From Methanosarcinales archaeon (lineage in GTDB: Archaea; Halobacteriota; Syntropharchaeia; Alkanophagales; Methanospirareceae), in contig DAOUYX010000096.1 of the NCBI GenBank assembly GCA_030665925.1, positions 1 to 6,410 of the forward strand: a DNA stretch of 6,410 nt, given 5' to 3'. Numbering within the stretch: position 1 is the stretch's first letter; each line of letters begins with the position of its first letter. The notes beneath the pieces were generated by a model that made no database searches, was not told the DNA's origin, and worked only from the letters and a program-made list of their open reading frames with translations. The translations under genes and the position numbers were made by a program. Below are positions 5,380-6,410 of the stretch, piece after piece.

Positions 5380-5394
5380 CGCAAAGTTTTATAT
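5380..5394 (+). promoter_or_regulatory. BRE-TATA leaderless promoter of the ribbon-helix-helix-like gene
   Basis: CGCAAAG, a purine-rich BRE-like element, is joined directly to TTTTATAT. The box ends 23 nt before the ATG at 5418 and its centre lies about 27 nt before it, so the message should be leaderless. Nearly the same element recurs at 5620-5636. Confidence 0.75.
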
Positions 5395-5417
5395 GATGTA
5401 AACGCCATCCTTATGGC

Positions 5418-5618
5418 ATGGCAGACAATACCCCAAGAACGATAAAGATAAGCGCAGAAGCCTTTCAGGCGATAAGTCACCAATCTGAGAAGGAAGGAAA
5501 GTCAAAAGAAGAGGTAGCCAGCGCGATAATTTCTGCTACATTAGCTCCCGCCACGCAACATTCGCATGGCGAGCAGTATGACGCACAGGGCAAACGAATT
5601 TTCAAGCGAAGATACTAA
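5418..5618 (+). CDS. Small ribbon-helix-helix-like protein (probable transcription regulator)
   Basis: 66 residues. RTIKISAEAFQAISHQSEKE (7-26) followed by GKSKEEVASAIISATL (27-42) has the strand-helix-turn-helix plan of MetJ/Arc/CopG-type regulators: a short strand (TIKI), helix 1 (AEAFQAISHQSEKEG), a turn at GKS, and helix 2 (KEEVASAII). These proteins dimerise through the strands and read DNA in the major groove. The rest (43-66) is a polar tail ending KRIFKRRY. Start chosen at 5418 because it sits 23 nt after the TATA box; an overlapping ATG at 5413 is in another frame. Palindromes upstream (5276-5290, 5341-5360) could be operators. A short DNA-binding or structural peptide of another family is possible. 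Confidence 0.6.
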   Translation: MADNTPRTIKISAEAFQAISHQSEKEGKSKEEVASAIISATLAPATQHSHGEQYDAQGKRIFKRRY

Positions 5619-5619
5619 T

Positions 5620-5636
5620 CGCAAAGGTTTTTATAT
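5620..5636 (+). promoter_or_regulatory. BRE-TATA leaderless promoter of the 70-aa gene
   Basis: CGCAAAGG followed by TTTTTATAT, almost the same as the promoter at 5380-5394. The box ends 20 nt before the ATG at 5657, as expected for a leaderless archaeal message. It begins right after the stop of the preceding gene, so the two small genes are probably separately transcribed by the same type of promoter. Confidence 0.75.
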
Positions 5637-5656
5637 TCGCAATCCCAGTTTTATGC

Positions 5657-5869
5657 ATGTTAGTAAATCATGTCACAGAGAAAACGGATCCTCGTAAATT
5701 TGCGTCACAACGCATCCGTCAACAAGTTGTCGCTATCCAAGACCCCGATAGGCAAAAGCTTCAAGCAGCCGAGATGGCGATTCGTAGCGCGAAAGGCTAT
5801 GACGAGTTCGTTGATACATCTCTTAATTATCGGAATCTTGAGGAAAATCTAAAGAATGGGTGGGCATGA
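5657..5869 (+). CDS. 70-residue helical protein (hypothetical)
   Basis: A polar protein rich in Lys, Arg, Gln and Glu: KTDPRKFASQRIRQQVVAIQ (9-28), QKLQAAEMAIRSAKGYDEFV (33-52) and NLEENLKNGWA at the C-terminus. It has no cysteines and no membrane segment. I do not recognise a family. Its place soon after terL would suit a small head or regulatory protein, but nothing in the sequence proves either. Start chosen at 5657 by its distance to the TATA box; the ATG at 5653 is in a frame that stops after 14 codons. A second frame (5670-5852) overlaps completely and has no signal of its own. The stop overlaps an ATG (ATGA, 5866-5869), but the frame begun there ends after eight codons. Confidence 0.6.
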   Translation: MLVNHVTEKTDPRKFASQRIRQQVVAIQDPDRQKLQAAEMAIRSAKGYDEFVDTSLNYRNLEENLKNGWA

Positions 5870-6114
5870 TATCTAAAAACAAAAAGGCGTAGATGTGGCG
5901 CGGAAGCAACGTCGGCTGCGGTGGGTGAACCATCGTCTTGCAGGTTGCATAGGCAGGTCGCTCCTGCCCCCGCACCAGCAATTATACAACTGGGTAATTT
6001 CTCGTTAAGATCACTTCGGGTCCTGGTCATAAATTATACAAAACGGGAACGTTTTGGGTACCACAATTTTGAACGGTCATTCTCTCGAGTGGAATCCCGG
6101 TAGGTGATTTTGTT

Positions 6115-6128
6115 TGATTTATATAAAC
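6115..6128 (+). promoter_or_regulatory. TATA-like element resembling the repeat core
   Basis: TGATTTATATAAAC matches TGATTTGTATAAAC at 3576-3589 at 13 of 14 positions and resembles TGATTTATAAAC at 578-589. By archaeal spacing a transcript would start near 6149. No open frame of useful length follows, so it may drive a non-coding RNA or a gene beyond the window, or be a binding site only. Confidence 0.4.
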
Positions 6129-6289
6129 ATTCATGAGGTTTCCCTGGAGGATATCGGGAAATTCCGTTTAATTCCACTAAACATTTGTGCGATGGCCGGC
6201 GCTGAGCTCGCAAACGTTCGTGCAATTCGCTAAATATTATGCAGTGCAACACCCCCCCGCAAGCCCGCCAGCAAAGCCCGCAAATCGCC

Positions 6290-6405
6290 TGCCACTTCGC
6301 CACTCGCTCGCTACGCTACCGCTCGCCACTCCGTTCCGCAAATTGTTCCGCTCCGCAACTCCGCGCTGCGCACTCCGCTGTTTCGCTCTCCGCAGATTGT
6401 TACGG
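6290..6405. repeat. GC-rich low-complexity tract
   Basis: Degenerate short units such as CGCTCGCTACGCTACCGCTCGC, here 6303-6324 in outline, and TCCGCAACTCCGCGC repeat without a fixed period. Such tracts occur between genes in many archaeal and bacterial genomes. No coding signal seen on either strand. Confidence 0.4.
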
Positions 6406-6410
6406 CTGCT

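Larger units (their letters stand above)
5870..6410. other. Gene-free 541-base stretch
   Basis: No convincing gene on either strand. It contains a GC hairpin GGCAGG/CCTGCC (5952-5968), which may end the upstream transcript, and a second hairpin CAAAACG-GGAA-CGTTTTG (6039-6056) with a GNRA-type loop. A TATA-like element (6115-6128) follows, and then from about 6250 GC-rich low-complexity sequence made of short variations on CCGC, CTCCGC and CGCTCGC. The downstream gene neighbourhood cannot be seen. Confidence 0.5.

Noticed and set aside
5019..5483. Minus-strand 154-residue frame with TCKLCGA, suggestive of a zinc knuckle
   Set aside because: Only one clear CxxC pair, a long antisense overlap with terL and the 5418 gene, and no start codon at the right distance from the minus-strand reading of the TATA sequence near 5390.
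5670..5852. Alternative 60-residue frame overlapping the 70-aa gene
   Set aside because: It lacks its own promoter spacing or ribosome site, while the 5657 start is placed correctly after the TATA box.
6034..6303. Minus-strand 89-residue frame near the window end
   Set aside because: It reads through low-complexity and hairpin sequence, has no start signals and no recognisable motif.

Overview
The window reads as a piece of an archaeal double-stranded DNA virus, or an integrated provirus. The strongest evidence is a complete phage-type terminase large subunit (TerL, 3706-5160) and a helix-turn-helix protein upstream that looks like a terminase small subunit (TerS, 2580-3017). Transcription signals point to an archaeal host. 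Three genes (857, 5418, 5657) have a TATA box ending 20-23 nt before the start codon, the geometry of leaderless archaeal mRNA. Two of these also have a CGCAAAG BRE-like element next to the box. One gene (1995-2579) encodes what I read as a divergent TATA-box-binding protein (TBP). The host cannot be named from the sequence; a euryarchaeon of the methanogen/ANME type is a guess from general character only.

Layout. 15-245 is a small four-cysteine zinc-binding protein, possibly cut by the window edge. 246-856 is non-coding, with C-rich sequence, a 25-bp tandem repeat containing TATAAAC (581-680) and a leaderless promoter (826-834). 857-3161 is a tight operon: a ParB-like/MT-A70-like fusion (857-2002), the TBP-like gene overlapping it by 8 nt (1995-2579), the TerS-like gene starting at the next base (2580-3017), and a 46-aa basic-tailed protein 3 nt later with a good Shine-Dalgarno site (3021-3161). 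3162-3705 is non-coding and rich in structure: a long inverted repeat with G7/C7 arms (3269-3483), then a mosaic of direct repeats that includes the same 25-bp TATAAAC unit. TerL follows. 5161-5417 is a palindrome-rich control region for a ribbon-helix-helix-like small protein (5418-5618), followed by an unrecognised 70-aa protein under a matching promoter (5657-5869). 5870-6410 has no convincing gene and ends in GC-rich low-complexity sequence.

How it may fit together (inference). The fusion protein has an apparently intact ParB-like domain but has lost the DPPW catalytic motif of the MT-A70 domain, so it is more likely a DNA-binding or structural factor than an active N6-adenine methyltransferase. 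The TBP could redirect the host transcription machinery. The repeated TGTATAAAC units in front of the early operon and in front of terL are natural candidates for its binding sites, although they could instead be ParB-binding sites, replication iterons or a packaging site. A virus-borne TBP beside repeated non-host-like TATA elements and a degenerate ParB-MT-A70 fusion is the most unusual feature of this window.
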